Below are positions 14,091 through 22,211 of a DNA stretch of 41,362 nt, piece by piece (positions within the stretch are counted from its first letter, which is position 1; every line of letters starts with the position of its first letter). Location of the stretch: IMG/VR virus record IMGVR_UViG_3300015189_000008, positions 1 to 41,362 of that record; one strand, given 5' to 3'. The notes under the pieces are model-generated. The model had not been told where the DNA came from, searched no databases, and was given only the letters and a program-made list of their open reading frames with translations. The DNA comes from a virus. The translations under genes and the position numbers were made by a program.

Positions 14091-14528
14091 ATGATTGCTG
14101 CTAGCGACGATCCAGTATTCGTGGCCGGATACCAAGCCGCCCTCGCACGAGTCTCGGGCGCCATTGCTACCGATCCGATGGCTGTCTCCGCAGCAGAGGC
14201 GTACCGCGCAGCGGTCGACATCGAGGCCCTACAGGCACACAGCGCCGGCGACATTCCCGGCCGACGGATGCTGGAGCGGAGCCTGGTCGACGCCAACCGT
14301 GAGGGAGGCCGACTAACGAAACAGCTGAAGGTGCTGACACGGCTCAGCGCGTTGCGGAAGGCCGGCCGGGACCAGGCCCGCGAGGACCTGGCGGCAACCC
14401 GGGATACCCGCGACATTGCCCTGGCCGCGCTGGTCCGGGTGGTCGTTCTATGTGACCAGTACGACGCTGAGGCCGTGGCCTCGATACCCGTTGGCGAGCT
14501 CCGCGCCGTGATGAAGGCTCAGGAGTAG
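14091..14528 (+). CDS. Helical hypothetical protein
   Basis: The product has 145 residues, almost entirely helical and Ala/Arg-rich, with a probable coiled coil at about 60-120 (RSLVDANREGGRLTKQLKVLTRLSALRKAGRDQAREDLAATRDTRD would be its core). It ends with VASIPVGELRAV, a peptide also seen in the protein at 8423. There is a short 45-base gap before it with CATAAT at 14047 as a weak -10 candidate. Function unknown. Confidence 0.6.
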   Translation: MIAASDDPVFVAGYQAALARVSGAIATDPMAVSAAEAYRAAVDIEALQAHSAGDIPGRRMLERSLVDANREGGRLTKQLKVLTRLSALRKAGRDQAREDLAATRDTRDIALAALVRVVVLCDQYDAEAVASIPVGELRAVMKAQE

Positions 14529-14533
14529 CCCCG

Positions 14534-15295
14534 GTGATGACCGTCGTCTCGCCCTGCTCACACCCCCACTGCGTCGACGCTGACGGGAACCGGCGCCTGA
14601 CCACACAGATCATGTGTGACCCCTGTCGGAACCGGTTCCGCCGCGAGCTTTCCTGGATCGTCATGGACTATGTGACCCTGAAGACAGCCCTGCCCTCACC
14701 AGTGCGACGGACCGGCCAACTCCGGCATGCACCACAGCAGTCCTTCGGCCACCCCGCCCAAGACGCCTCAGACGCCTGCCGTGAGATCGCGTGGGTCCTC
14801 AACCGCATCGAGGCGGGGCTCCGTACGCACCTCGGTGACAGGCCCGCACCCGACATTTCGACAACAGCCGGTAAGTTCGAGGTCGGTCACGGCTCGTCAT
14901 TGCAGACCGGCTTTTCGATGGCTGCCGGTGGGCTGCTCGTAAGCCACGCCTACACCTACCTGAGCTCGCACTTCGACCAGCTCTGCGACTGGCCTGACGT
15001 CGGCTACCACGCCGGTGCCATCCACGACACGCACCAGACCAACCGTGCCAAGTACGGACTCACCCGCAAGGTGGAGCCACGCCTGCCCATGCCATGCCCC
15101 AGCTGCGACGTCGCCATGCTCGTCCACAGCGGCCCGGCCCGCGCCAAAGACGTCGGCAAGATCACCTGCGAGAACTGCGGCCGGGTCATTCGTGAGGAGG
15201 ACCTTCCGATGTTCACCCGCATCGCGGTCGACTGGGCCCTGGCCGACTACGAGGCTGAAATTGCCGTCACCAAGGGCAATAGTGAGGCGACCTGA
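14534..15295 (+). CDS. Zinc-ribbon protein of unknown function
   Basis: The product has 253 residues (GTG 14534 or ATG 14537). An N-terminal Cys/His set (CSHPHCVDADG...MCDPC), a helical middle and a C-terminal ribbon (CPSCDVAMLVHSG...CENCGRVI) give two zinc sites. The overall plan is common in actinophage early regions. It may bind DNA, but no enzymatic motif is visible. Confidence 0.65.
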   Translation: MMTVVSPCSHPHCVDADGNRRLTTQIMCDPCRNRFRRELSWIVMDYVTLKTALPSPVRRTGQLRHAPQQSFGHPAQDASDACREIAWVLNRIEAGLRTHLGDRPAPDISTTAGKFEVGHGSSLQTGFSMAAGGLLVSHAYTYLSSHFDQLCDWPDVGYHAGAIHDTHQTNRAKYGLTRKVEPRLPMPCPSCDVAMLVHSGPARAKDVGKITCENCGRVIREEDLPMFTRIAVDWALADYEAEIAVTKGNSEAT

Positions 15296-15312
15296 GCAGA
15301 GCGCCACCCCCC

Positions 15313-15497
15313 GCCGACACCTCTGTCGGACAACGGTGTGATACTGATGCCACCACCGCAGTTGTACCCAAACCCGTCCGGCTGATCCGGCCGGGTTTTC
15401 CTATGTTGCGAACAGACACCGGCCCACGGTGTGACACTGGTGGCAGTAGGCGAGCTGTATCCAAACCCCGTCCGGGAAAACCTGGTCGGGGTTTCGT
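15313..15497 (+). repeat. Tandem 93-bp-offset repeat, each ending in a terminator-like hairpin
   Basis: Two imperfect copies run from about 15333 to 15401 and from 15426 to 15497. Each starts ACGGTGTGAnACTGnTG, passes TGTAnCCAAACCC and ends in a GC stem followed by TTTTCC or TTTCGTC (second stem 15463-15470 with 15487-15494). A further small hairpin (about 15313-15329) precedes copy 1. The block sits between the zinc-ribbon gene and a small HTH gene. Tandem terminators are the simplest call; a duplicated structured leader RNA controlling the HTH gene is possible. Confidence 0.65.
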
Positions 15498-15514
15498 CAC
15501 GTCGGGAGGCGTCG

Positions 15515-15718
15515 ATGATGCACGACCTGATCAACACCACAGAGGCCGCGACCACAGTTGGGGTCGGCACATCCACCATCAGCATGTGGGTCACTCGTGG
15601 ACACCTGACACCATTCGGCCTGGACGAGCACGGCCGCCCGTTGTACCGCCTCGGTGACGTCTTGGTCGCCGCCCGCGATACGCGCAAGCGTGGCAGCGGA
15701 GCCCGGCGTATCGCCTGA
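15515..15718 (+). CDS. Small HTH (excisionase/MerR-type) protein
   Basis: The product has 67 residues, MMHDLINTTEAATTVGVGTSTISMWVTRGHLTPF, with a GGGAGG ribosome-binding site. The single HTH with a following GRPLYRLGDVLVAAR wing is the HTH_17/excisionase-like fold. It is the second such protein here (the other is at 8169); with two integrases present, each could be the directionality factor of one. An upstream in-frame extension through the terminator repeat (from 15431) is judged not real. Confidence 0.65.
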   Translation: MMHDLINTTEAATTVGVGTSTISMWVTRGHLTPFGLDEHGRPLYRLGDVLVAARDTRKRGSGARRIA

Positions 15719-15839
15719 CCCACTCCCCCCCAATCTCCCGCCTTCTCGCCGGACGACACCACATACCTGGCCCTGAGCCTGCGGTCGGTCACCGCGACCA
15801 GGCGGGGCCCCACGTCACACATCTGCATAGGGAGTCCCG

Positions 15840-16133
15840 TTGACGACCCGAGCTGCCGCCGAGAAAGCCGCCCTCGCCTACCGGGAGACCCAGCCGGCCA
15901 TCGACGCGCTCAAGGACACCATGGCGCGGAATACCGCAGCCAAGAAGACCTTGGGCAGCTACATGACCGAGAAGAACCTACCCAGCTTCCGAGGCGTCAC
16001 GCTGCGGATCGTGTCCTTCGAGGGTTGGGACAGCGACAAGCTGCGCGACTACCTCGGTGACAAGGCCAAGAACTTCCGCCGCCCCATGGACAGGAAGTAC
16101 TTCGACCTCGCCAAGCGTCGTGCCGTCAAGTAG
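15840..16133 (+). CDS. Small basic hypothetical protein (TTG start)
   Basis: The product has 97 residues from a TTG at 15840 with AGGGAG seven bases upstream. It is helical and lysine-rich, with the sequence FRGVTLRIVSFEGWDSDKLRDYLGDKAKNFRRP, a type seen in several actinophages without known role. The 121 bases upstream contain no other visible gene. Confidence 0.6.
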   Translation: MTTRAAAEKAALAYRETQPAIDALKDTMARNTAAKKTLGSYMTEKNLPSFRGVTLRIVSFEGWDSDKLRDYLGDKAKNFRRPMDRKYFDLAKRRAVK

Positions 16134-16287
16134 CCCCTCGGCGCCTGAGCGCAGGTATCCCTCACGGTGCCCCAGCTGCAAACGACTGCTCGCTGACGCA
16201 GCCAGACCACACTGCCCACCGACCAACACCCACTGCCAATGGATGAAGTGCGGATGCGGCACCAACATCGACCAGGTCAGGCAGTGA
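16120..16287 (+). CDS. Small zinc-ribbon protein
   Basis: The product has 55 residues from the GTG at 16120, overlapping the upstream gene by 14 bases. Metal ligands: CPSC, HC, HC and CGC, consistent with one or two zinc sites in RYPSRCPSCKRLLADAARPH... to CGCGTN. The next gene starts within its stop (GTGA). Function unknown. Confidence 0.55.
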   Translation: MPSSSPSAPERRYPSRCPSCKRLLADAARPHCPPTNTHCQWMKCGCGTNIDQVRQ

Positions 16288-16652
16288 GCCCGTCGGCGCT
16301 GCCAGGTGCAGTCCTCATCGGCAGTGTCACATACCGGGTCACTGCCGATCCTGACGACTGGATGCGCATCGAGCACGAGCGCCAGAGCAAGGGCGACTAC
16401 GGCTGCACCGACAACAACAAAGCCACGATCTACCTCAACCCAGAGTCAACGCCCGACGTGCAGCGCTTGACCCTCTGGCACGAGGTCATGCACGCGCTGT
16501 GCGAGACGGTGATGGGCGGGCTGGACTGGCGCGGTCTCGGCAAGGACAGGCACGCCCGGGAAGAGACCGTCATCCGCTTGCTCGAGTCGCCGATCGTCCT
16601 GGTGCTGCGTGACAACCACGAGCTGGTCAACTACCTGATGGCAGATCGCTGA
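16284..16652 (+). CDS. Small zinc-metalloprotease-like protein (HExxH)
   Basis: The product has 122 residues from GTG 16284. The motif LTLWHEVMHALCE contains HEVMH, the zincin active site, preceded by a beta strand with ATIYLNPESTPD. This resembles the short phage and ICE metallopeptidases related to ImmA/IrrE that cleave repressors or other regulators. The substrate is unknown. In a temperate phage, cleavage of a repressor or a host factor is a reasonable guess, but no partner can be named. Confidence 0.7.
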   Translation: MSPSALPGAVLIGSVTYRVTADPDDWMRIEHERQSKGDYGCTDNNKATIYLNPESTPDVQRLTLWHEVMHALCETVMGGLDWRGLGKDRHAREETVIRLLESPIVLVLRDNHELVNYLMADR

Positions 16653-16656
16653 CGCC

Positions 16657-17013
16657 GTGACGTTGCGTGTCTGCTCGCTGCCTGGCTGCCCAGTGCTGTG
16701 TTCCGGAGGCCGCTGCCCAGCCCACGCCAAGGCAGCAGACCAGGCGCGAGGGACAGCCGCACAGCGAGGATACGGACGCGAGCACAGACGCCGCTTCCGA
16801 CATGGTGTGCTCGCTCGTGATCTGATCTGCGTTGCTTGCCACTCAGCTCGCTCGACAGTGGCTGACCACCACCCGCTCGACAAGCGTGAGCTCATTGCGC
16901 GCGGCCTGGATGACAACGACCCAGCACACGGCCGCGGTCTGTGCAAGCAGTGTCATGACGAGCACACAGCAGCGACCCAGCCGGGCGGCTGGCGCATCTC
17001 ACCAGGCGACTAG
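16657..17013 (+). CDS. HNH endonuclease (packaging-associated)
   Basis: The product has 118 residues. Cys pairs at both ends (CSLPGCPVLC, CKQCHDEHT) and the core CVACHSARSTVADHHPLDK...GRGLCKQCHDEH form a canonical HNH fold with the general-base His in ADHH. HNH proteins next to the small terminase are needed for cos cleavage in HK97-type phages, and this one lies directly before it. Confidence 0.85.
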   Translation: MTLRVCSLPGCPVLCSGGRCPAHAKAADQARGTAAQRGYGREHRRRFRHGVLARDLICVACHSARSTVADHHPLDKRELIARGLDDNDPAHGRGLCKQCHDEHTAATQPGGWRISPGD

Positions 17014-17197
17014 TTCTCGGCCGTCAGGGGTGGGGGGTGACCCCCTCCGCCCCCACGGCCGCAGTACCGCCGGGGAGGTGGCTCGGTGGTGCGGAGGGTT
17101 CAAACATTTGCGAACCACCCCCCAGACGTAACCCGAGGCTCAGCGCGAGGCTGACCTCACCCGACGCCGCGCGACGCGGTTGATGGAGGAATGACCG
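17014..17197. other. Gap before terminase, candidate cos region
   Basis: This 184-base stretch carries no gene. It holds a G/C-skewed palindromic patch (GGGGGGTGACCCCC near 17032), an interrupted inverted repeat GGTTC...GAACC (about 17098-17117) and a GGAGG that serves the small terminase. In HNH/terminase phages, cos commonly lies here. No cohesive-end sequence can be identified directly. Confidence 0.4.
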
Positions 17198-17662
17198 ATG
17201 GCCAGTGGTGGAGCACGCAACCGATCCGGCCCCAAACCGACCCAGGACTCTGCTCGCTCCGACCGCCGCGGCTTCAAACTGACCGCGCTGCCGGCGCAGG
17301 GATACGCCGGCGATATCCCTGACTTCCCACTCCCCAGGCCAGCCAAGCGTGAGCTCGCGCTATGGACCCGGGCATGGCGGACACCGCAGGCATGTGCCTG
17401 GTCGATGCCATCGGAGCAGTGGCGCGGCTACACGGTCGCGCTGTGGGTCCGGGTGGCATACCGGTGCGAGCTCAAGGACGCATCAGCGTCGCTAATGGGC
17501 CAGCTGCACCGCTTCGGTGACCAGGTCGGGATGACGACCGCGGGCCTGGCCGAGCTGGGCTGGGTCGTCGCCGTCGACGAGGTGACTGAGAAGGCACCGG
17601 TGGCTAAGAAGGCTGCAGCGCCGCGCGCCCGCCGCCTTCGGGCTGTTGGCGATGGGCAATGA
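17198..17662 (+). CDS. Terminase small subunit
   Basis: The product has 154 residues starting MASGGARNRSGPKPTQDSARS, the typical opening of actinophage small terminases. The middle region (ELALWTRAWRTPQACAWSMPSEQWRGYTVALWVRVAYRCEL) is helical and would recognise the packaging site. The tail is basic and Ala/Lys-rich. It overlaps the large-subunit gene. Confidence 0.85.
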   Translation: MASGGARNRSGPKPTQDSARSDRRGFKLTALPAQGYAGDIPDFPLPRPAKRELALWTRAWRTPQACAWSMPSEQWRGYTVALWVRVAYRCELKDASASLMGQLHRFGDQVGMTTAGLAELGWVVAVDEVTEKAPVAKKAAAPRARRLRAVGDGQ

Positions 17663-18707
17663 CTTCGTCGTCGACTTCCCGACCCTCGGCGACCTGGTCG
17701 ATGGCTGGATCGAGCAGCACTGCCGCGTACCCGATCTCTTCGCTCGAGGCGAGCCGTTCAAGGAGTACGACTGGCAGTTCTGGTGCGCGGCGAACCACTA
17801 CCGGATCCGTGAAGATGCGAAGTGGATCCCGCAGCGGCCGCTGCTGAATCAGGCGTTCACCTACCGCCGCAGCCAGATCGTCGGCCCCCAGAAGACCGGC
17901 AAAGGGCCCTGGTCGGCAGCGATCGTGGCGAACGAGGCCGTGGGCCCGTGCCTGTTCGGCGGATGGGCCAAACGCGGCGAGGTATATGACTGTGCCGACT
18001 CAGGCTGCCCCTGTGGCTGGACCTTCGCCTATGAGCCAGGCGAGCCCAAGGGTCTACGGCATCCATCTCCGCTGATCCAGCTCACAGCCACGTCCCAGGA
18101 CCAGGTCGACAACGTCTACCGGCCGCTAACCGCGATGATCCACATGGGACCGCTGAAGCACCTCCTGAAGGTCCGTGAGTCCTTCATCCGCATCGTCGGC
18201 GCCAGCGACGACCCGGACATGGACCGGATCGACGCCGTGACCTCATCAGCTCCGGCCCGCCTGGGCAACCCCATCAGCTTCGGACTCCAGGACGAGACCG
18301 GGCTGTACCTGACATCGAACAAGATGCGCAAGCTCGCCGAAACCCAACGCCGCGGCGCGGCCGGCATGGGCGGCCGAACGATGGAGACCACGAACACGTG
18401 GGACCCGGGCGAGAACAGCGTCGCGCAGAGCACATTCGAGTCCCCGGCCCCGGACATCTTCAAGTTCTTCCGGCAACCACCGGCTGCTCTGTCGTTCAAG
18501 AACAAACGCGAGCGCCGCAAGATCTTGCAGTACGTCTACGCGGGCTGTGGCCACATCGACCTCGACAGCATCGAAGCCGAGGCCCTCGAACTACTCGAGA
18601 AGGACCCCACCCAGGCCGAGCGGTTCTTCGGCGGGCGCCTGGTCCAGGGCCTGGGCGCATGGCTGCCTGAGGGCCTGTGGGAGACGTCATGCAAGACGTC
18701 TGCCTAG
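17652..18707 (+). CDS. Terminase large subunit, ATPase part
   Basis: The product has 351 residues from the ATG at 17652. The Walker A-like P-loop is IVGPQKTGKGPW (about residues 77-87); the Walker B/catalytic region is ISFGLQDETGLYL. The frame stops at 18707 right after LPEGLWE, where intact terminases continue into the nuclease. The nuclease lies in the -1 frame with its own start, so ATPase and nuclease are encoded as two overlapping genes. Such split terminases are known in actinophages, but a single-base indel would give the same picture. Confidence 0.88.
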   Translation: MGNDFVVDFPTLGDLVDGWIEQHCRVPDLFARGEPFKEYDWQFWCAANHYRIREDAKWIPQRPLLNQAFTYRRSQIVGPQKTGKGPWSAAIVANEAVGPCLFGGWAKRGEVYDCADSGCPCGWTFAYEPGEPKGLRHPSPLIQLTATSQDQVDNVYRPLTAMIHMGPLKHLLKVRESFIRIVGASDDPDMDRIDAVTSSAPARLGNPISFGLQDETGLYLTSNKMRKLAETQRRGAAGMGGRTMETTNTWDPGENSVAQSTFESPAPDIFKFFRQPPAALSFKNKRERRKILQYVYAGCGHIDLDSIEAEALELLEKDPTQAERFFGGRLVQGLGAWLPEGLWETSCKTSA

Positions 18708-19285
18708 GATTCGACGGCTCCGACAGCGACGACTTCACCTACCTGCGAGCAGAGACCCGAGAAGGGCACCAGTTCACACCGACCTACGGACCCGACAAGC
18801 GGCCAACGATCTGGAACCCGGCCGAGTGGGGCGGGCGAATCCCCCGCCTCGAGGTCGATGCCGCGCTGGCCGAGACGTTCGCGACCTACCGCGTCGCCCG
18901 GGGCTACTTCGACCCGCCGTGGTGGCAGTCCGAGATCGAGGCCTGGGCCCTGAGGTTCGGGGAGACGGTCGTCATCCCATGGGCGACCTACCGGACCGCG
19001 CAGATGCACGCCGCCTGCCAGCGATTCGTCACCGATCTCACCACCGGTGCGCTCACCCACGATGACTGCCCCACCACGGCCCTGCACATCGCCAACGCCC
19101 GTAAGAAAGCCGTCGGCGCTGACCGTTACGTCTTGACCAAACCGGCCGGCGCCTACCACCGCAAGATCGACGGCGCCGCGACCTCTGTCATCTGCCATGA
19201 GGCTGCCGCCGATGCTCGAGCTGATGGGTGGGGCGTCGCGAAACACAACCTGACCCGCGCCCGCGGAAGGGTCTCCACATACTGA
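18689..19285 (+). CDS. Terminase large subunit, nuclease part
   Basis: The product has 198 residues from ATG 18689 (a GTG at 18677 gives 202). VCLGFDGSDSDDFTYL supplies the first RNase-H-like catalytic Asp, followed by PWWQSEIEAWALRF and conserved C-terminal features of actinophage terminases. It overlaps the ATPase frame by 19 bases. GGGAG at 18679-18683 could act as its ribosome-binding site. The ATG sits in the loop of a small hairpin formed by two GACGTC palindromes (18683-18688 and 18695-18700). Confidence 0.85.
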   Translation: MQDVCLGFDGSDSDDFTYLRAETREGHQFTPTYGPDKRPTIWNPAEWGGRIPRLEVDAALAETFATYRVARGYFDPPWWQSEIEAWALRFGETVVIPWATYRTAQMHAACQRFVTDLTTGALTHDDCPTTALHIANARKKAVGADRYVLTKPAGAYHRKIDGAATSVICHEAAADARADGWGVAKHNLTRARGRVSTY

Positions 19286-19302
19286 CGGAAAGGGGGCTCC
19301 GG

Positions 19303-20706
19303 GTGCCTGAACTGACGCCGTTGTCCCCGCAGTGGTGGGTGGCGAAGCTGCACAAACGCCTCGAGGTACAGCAGGAGGAGTGCGAGTTCTTCGACGCGTA
19401 CTACCGCGGCGACCACCCGCTGCCATGGCTGGCACCGCAGGCTCGTCAAGAGTTCCGGCGGATCCTGCTGATGACCCGCAGCAACTACATGGGGCTGGTC
19501 TGCGATGCCACCGCTGAGCGAATGCAGATTGAAGGGTTCCGTCTTGGTGCAGATGCTGAGGGGGCGGATGAGGACACGTGGCGGATCTGGCAGGCCAACA
19601 ACCTGGACTCCGACTCCGACCAAGGCATCCTCGAGGCGCTCATCTGTGGGAAGTCGTACATGCTCGTGGCGCCGAACCCTGGTGACCCGTCCACACCGTT
19701 CATGTGGGTGGAGCACCCCTCACAGACCGTCGTGGCTTACGAGCCGGGTAGTAACCGGCGAGTTCGCAAGGCCGGCCTGAAGGTCTGGGACGACGAGTGG
19801 ACCGGTGAGCTCCACAGCTCGCTTTGGCAGGGCGGCTTCCTTTACAAGCAGAAGGCCAAGAAACGTGATGGCCAGCCGGCCGAGTCGCTGATCTGGGAAC
19901 AGCGCATCGTTGGTAAGGAGTCATGGCCGGCCCGGAACCCCCTCGATGTCGTGCCGCTGATCGAATGGCCGAACAACCCGCGCCTGCTGACCGGTGGCGT
20001 GTCCGAGCTCGCCGATGTGACGGACATTCAGGACCGGATCAACAAGACCCTCGCCGACAGGCTGATCACCCAGGACTACGGAGCGTTCCCGCAGAAGTGG
20101 GCCACCGCCTGGCCCGAGGAAGACGAGCACGGTCAGCCACTGCCGCCGATCGATGTGGGCCGTAACCGGATGGTGACCACAGACGTCAAAGAGACGACGT
20201 TCGGACAGTGGGATGCCGCGCCCCTGGACCCGTACTCGGCCGCAAAGCGCGAGGACGTCAAGGACATCGCATCCCGCACCCGGACCCCCGCCCAGTACCT
20301 GCTCGGTGAGCTGAACAACGTCAACGGCGAGACGCTCAAAGCCTCTGAAAGCGGCCTGATCTCCAAGACCCATCAGCGCATGCGCACGACCGACGACCCG
20401 GCCGAGGAGTCAGTTCGTTTGGCGCGCAAAGCCGCTGGACTGCCAGATGTTGGTGATGAGTCCTTGGAGACGATCTGGCGTGACCCGGAATTTCGCACTG
20501 AGGGTGAACGCACCGATTCAGTGGTGAAGAAGTATGGCGCGGGACTGATCCCGTTGCGGCAAGCCCGGGAAGACCTGGGCTACTCGGCGACCGCGATCGG
20601 CCGGATGGAAGAACAGGACGGTCTGGCAGCTGAGACCGACCCGGTCCTTGCCGCCGCCCGCGGGCTGATGAACGGCGGCCAAGGTGCTCCCGTCGGCGGC
20701 CCTTGA
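19303..20706 (+). CDS. Portal protein
   Basis: The product has 467 residues from the GTG at 19303 (GGAAAGGGGG upstream). SPQWWVAKLHKRLEVQQEECEFFDAYYRGDHPLPW is the characteristic N-terminus of SPP1-like/actinophage portals, and the SNYMGLVCDATAERMQIEGFRLG and IASRTRTPAQYLLG segments also fit. It forms the dodecameric ring through which DNA enters and leaves the head. It overlaps the MuF-like gene by 23 bases. Confidence 0.92.
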   Translation: MPELTPLSPQWWVAKLHKRLEVQQEECEFFDAYYRGDHPLPWLAPQARQEFRRILLMTRSNYMGLVCDATAERMQIEGFRLGADAEGADEDTWRIWQANNLDSDSDQGILEALICGKSYMLVAPNPGDPSTPFMWVEHPSQTVVAYEPGSNRRVRKAGLKVWDDEWTGELHSSLWQGGFLYKQKAKKRDGQPAESLIWEQRIVGKESWPARNPLDVVPLIEWPNNPRLLTGGVSELADVTDIQDRINKTLADRLITQDYGAFPQKWATAWPEEDEHGQPLPPIDVGRNRMVTTDVKETTFGQWDAAPLDPYSAAKREDVKDIASRTRTPAQYLLGELNNVNGETLKASESGLISKTHQRMRTTDDPAEESVRLARKAAGLPDVGDESLETIWRDPEFRTEGERTDSVVKKYGAGLIPLRQAREDLGYSATAIGRMEEQDGLAAETDPVLAAARGLMNGGQGAPVGGP

Positions 20707-21559
20707 CCAGTACCGAGCTCAGCAACGTCTCATCGTTGCGATCCTTGGCCTGACTCGTCGCGAGTGGGCGGCGATGGGCCCCGACTTCGACACCTCCTGG
20801 GCGAAGATCGGCCCTCGGATCACTCTGCTGACAGCTTCGGCCCAGCTCGGCGCGGCACGCAACGGCGCAGCATATGTTCCGGCGACCCTGACCGAGCTCG
20901 GCCAGTCCATCAACCCCCTAGCCGAGGTTGACCCCCAAGCCTTTGCCGGCATCGCCGCTGACGGCAGGCCATTGGTCTCACTCCTATACGGCGCCGTGAC
21001 GACCGCCAAGAGCGCAGCCCAAACGCTGGAACCTCAAGCGGCACTGCAGACCGGCGGCAAATGGCTCGACATGGCGATACACACACAAGTCGCTGACGCC
21101 TCACGTGGTGCCGCTGGGGTCGCGATTGCTGCGCGTCCAGGTATCGGGTACATCCGCATGGTCTACGGCGTTTCATGCAGCCGCTGCGCAGTCCTGGCAG
21201 GGCGCTGGTATCGCTACAACCAAGGGTTTCAACGCCACCCGCGCTGTGACTGCCAGAACGTGCCTTGCGGTGAGGGATCAGCCAAAGGGTTGACTGCGGC
21301 CCCGCCCCTTGACCAGATCACCGGCCTGAATGCTGCCGAACGCAAGGCCCTGACCGACGGAGCGGACCTCGGCCAGGTCGTCAACGCCAAGCGCGGCGCG
21401 CAGGGGATGACGACCTCCGAAGGCACCACCACGAGCGGCCTCGCTCGTCAGCGGCTTGGCCCCGGACGGCAACGACTCACCCCAGACGGCATCTACCGGA
21501 TCGCCTCTGACCGCACGGAAGCCCTGAACCTGCTCCAGCAGCACGGCTACCTGCTCTAA
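20684..21559 (+). CDS. MuF-like capsid maturation protein
   Basis: The product has 291 residues from the GTG at 20684. The helical N-terminal two thirds precede the conserved core IRMVYGVSCSRCAVLAGRWYRYNQGFQRHPRCDCQNVPC, the Cys-rich MuF signature. MuF proteins enter the head with the portal and assist capsid assembly; some carry toxin tails, but this C-terminus is short and shows no such domain. Confidence 0.85.
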   Translation: MLPSAALDQYRAQQRLIVAILGLTRREWAAMGPDFDTSWAKIGPRITLLTASAQLGAARNGAAYVPATLTELGQSINPLAEVDPQAFAGIAADGRPLVSLLYGAVTTAKSAAQTLEPQAALQTGGKWLDMAIHTQVADASRGAAGVAIAARPGIGYIRMVYGVSCSRCAVLAGRWYRYNQGFQRHPRCDCQNVPCGEGSAKGLTAAPPLDQITGLNAAERKALTDGADLGQVVNAKRGAQGMTTSEGTTTSGLARQRLGPGRQRLTPDGIYRIASDRTEALNLLQQHGYLL

Positions 21560-21609
21560 GCCCCCCACCAGCCGCGACGGCCAGTGGACGAAAAAAGGAG
21601 ACGGCCGCG

Positions 21610-22149
21610 ATGGCTGATGACACCAACACCGACCCGGACGACCAGCAAGACACAAACACCGACCAGCAACAGAACCAAGGCCACTCCACCACCGACGACC
21701 TCGGCGACGCAGGCAAGAAGGCCCTCGACACCGAGCGTGCTGCCCGCAAGGAGTCCGACCGCAGATTCAAAGCTCTCGAAAAGGAGCTCCAGCAGGTCCG
21801 TCAGTCCTCGATGACCGACGCCGACAAGGCCGTAGCTGAAGCCAAAGCCGCTGGTCGCACCGAGGCTGTGGGTGAGTTCGGCAAGCGGCTGGCCCGCACG
21901 GAGTTCGACGCCGTTGCTGGTCGTCGCAACCCCGACTTCGACACGGCTTCCGCGCTCGAGTGGGTCGACCTAGGCCGCTTCGTCGGCGACGACGGTGAGC
22001 CCGACTCCAAAGCCATCAAAGCCGCAGTCGAGCGCCTCGTCCCAACCCCTGAGGGAGGTCCGCCGTCCTTTGACGGTGGTGCCCGCACATCGGCCACGCC
22101 GGCGAAGGACATGAACGACATTCTCCGTCGAGCCACCGGCTGGGCGTAA
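21610..22149 (+). CDS. Scaffolding protein
   Basis: The product has 179 residues. It has an acidic, Gln/Asp-rich N-terminus, a coiled coil at about 38-85 (KALDTERAARKESDRRFKALEKELQQVRQ) and a C-terminal segment DMNDILRRATGWA that typically contacts the capsid. AAAAAGGAG lies upstream. Position between MuF and capsid supports the call. Confidence 0.85.
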   Translation: MADDTNTDPDDQQDTNTDQQQNQGHSTTDDLGDAGKKALDTERAARKESDRRFKALEKELQQVRQSSMTDADKAVAEAKAAGRTEAVGEFGKRLARTEFDAVAGRRNPDFDTASALEWVDLGRFVGDDGEPDSKAIKAAVERLVPTPEGGPPSFDGGARTSATPAKDMNDILRRATGWA

Positions 22150-22211
22150 ACCGCAGCACCAGTCGGCATGGCTGGCCTCGCTGCAAAACCCCAATGACCT
22201 AGGAGGTCAAC

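Noticed and set aside
15431-15514. N-terminal extension of the small HTH gene with a ParB-like LYPNP peptide
   Set aside because: It would read through a terminator-like hairpin; the GGGAGG before 15515 gives a normal start. The peptide alone is too short to call ParB.
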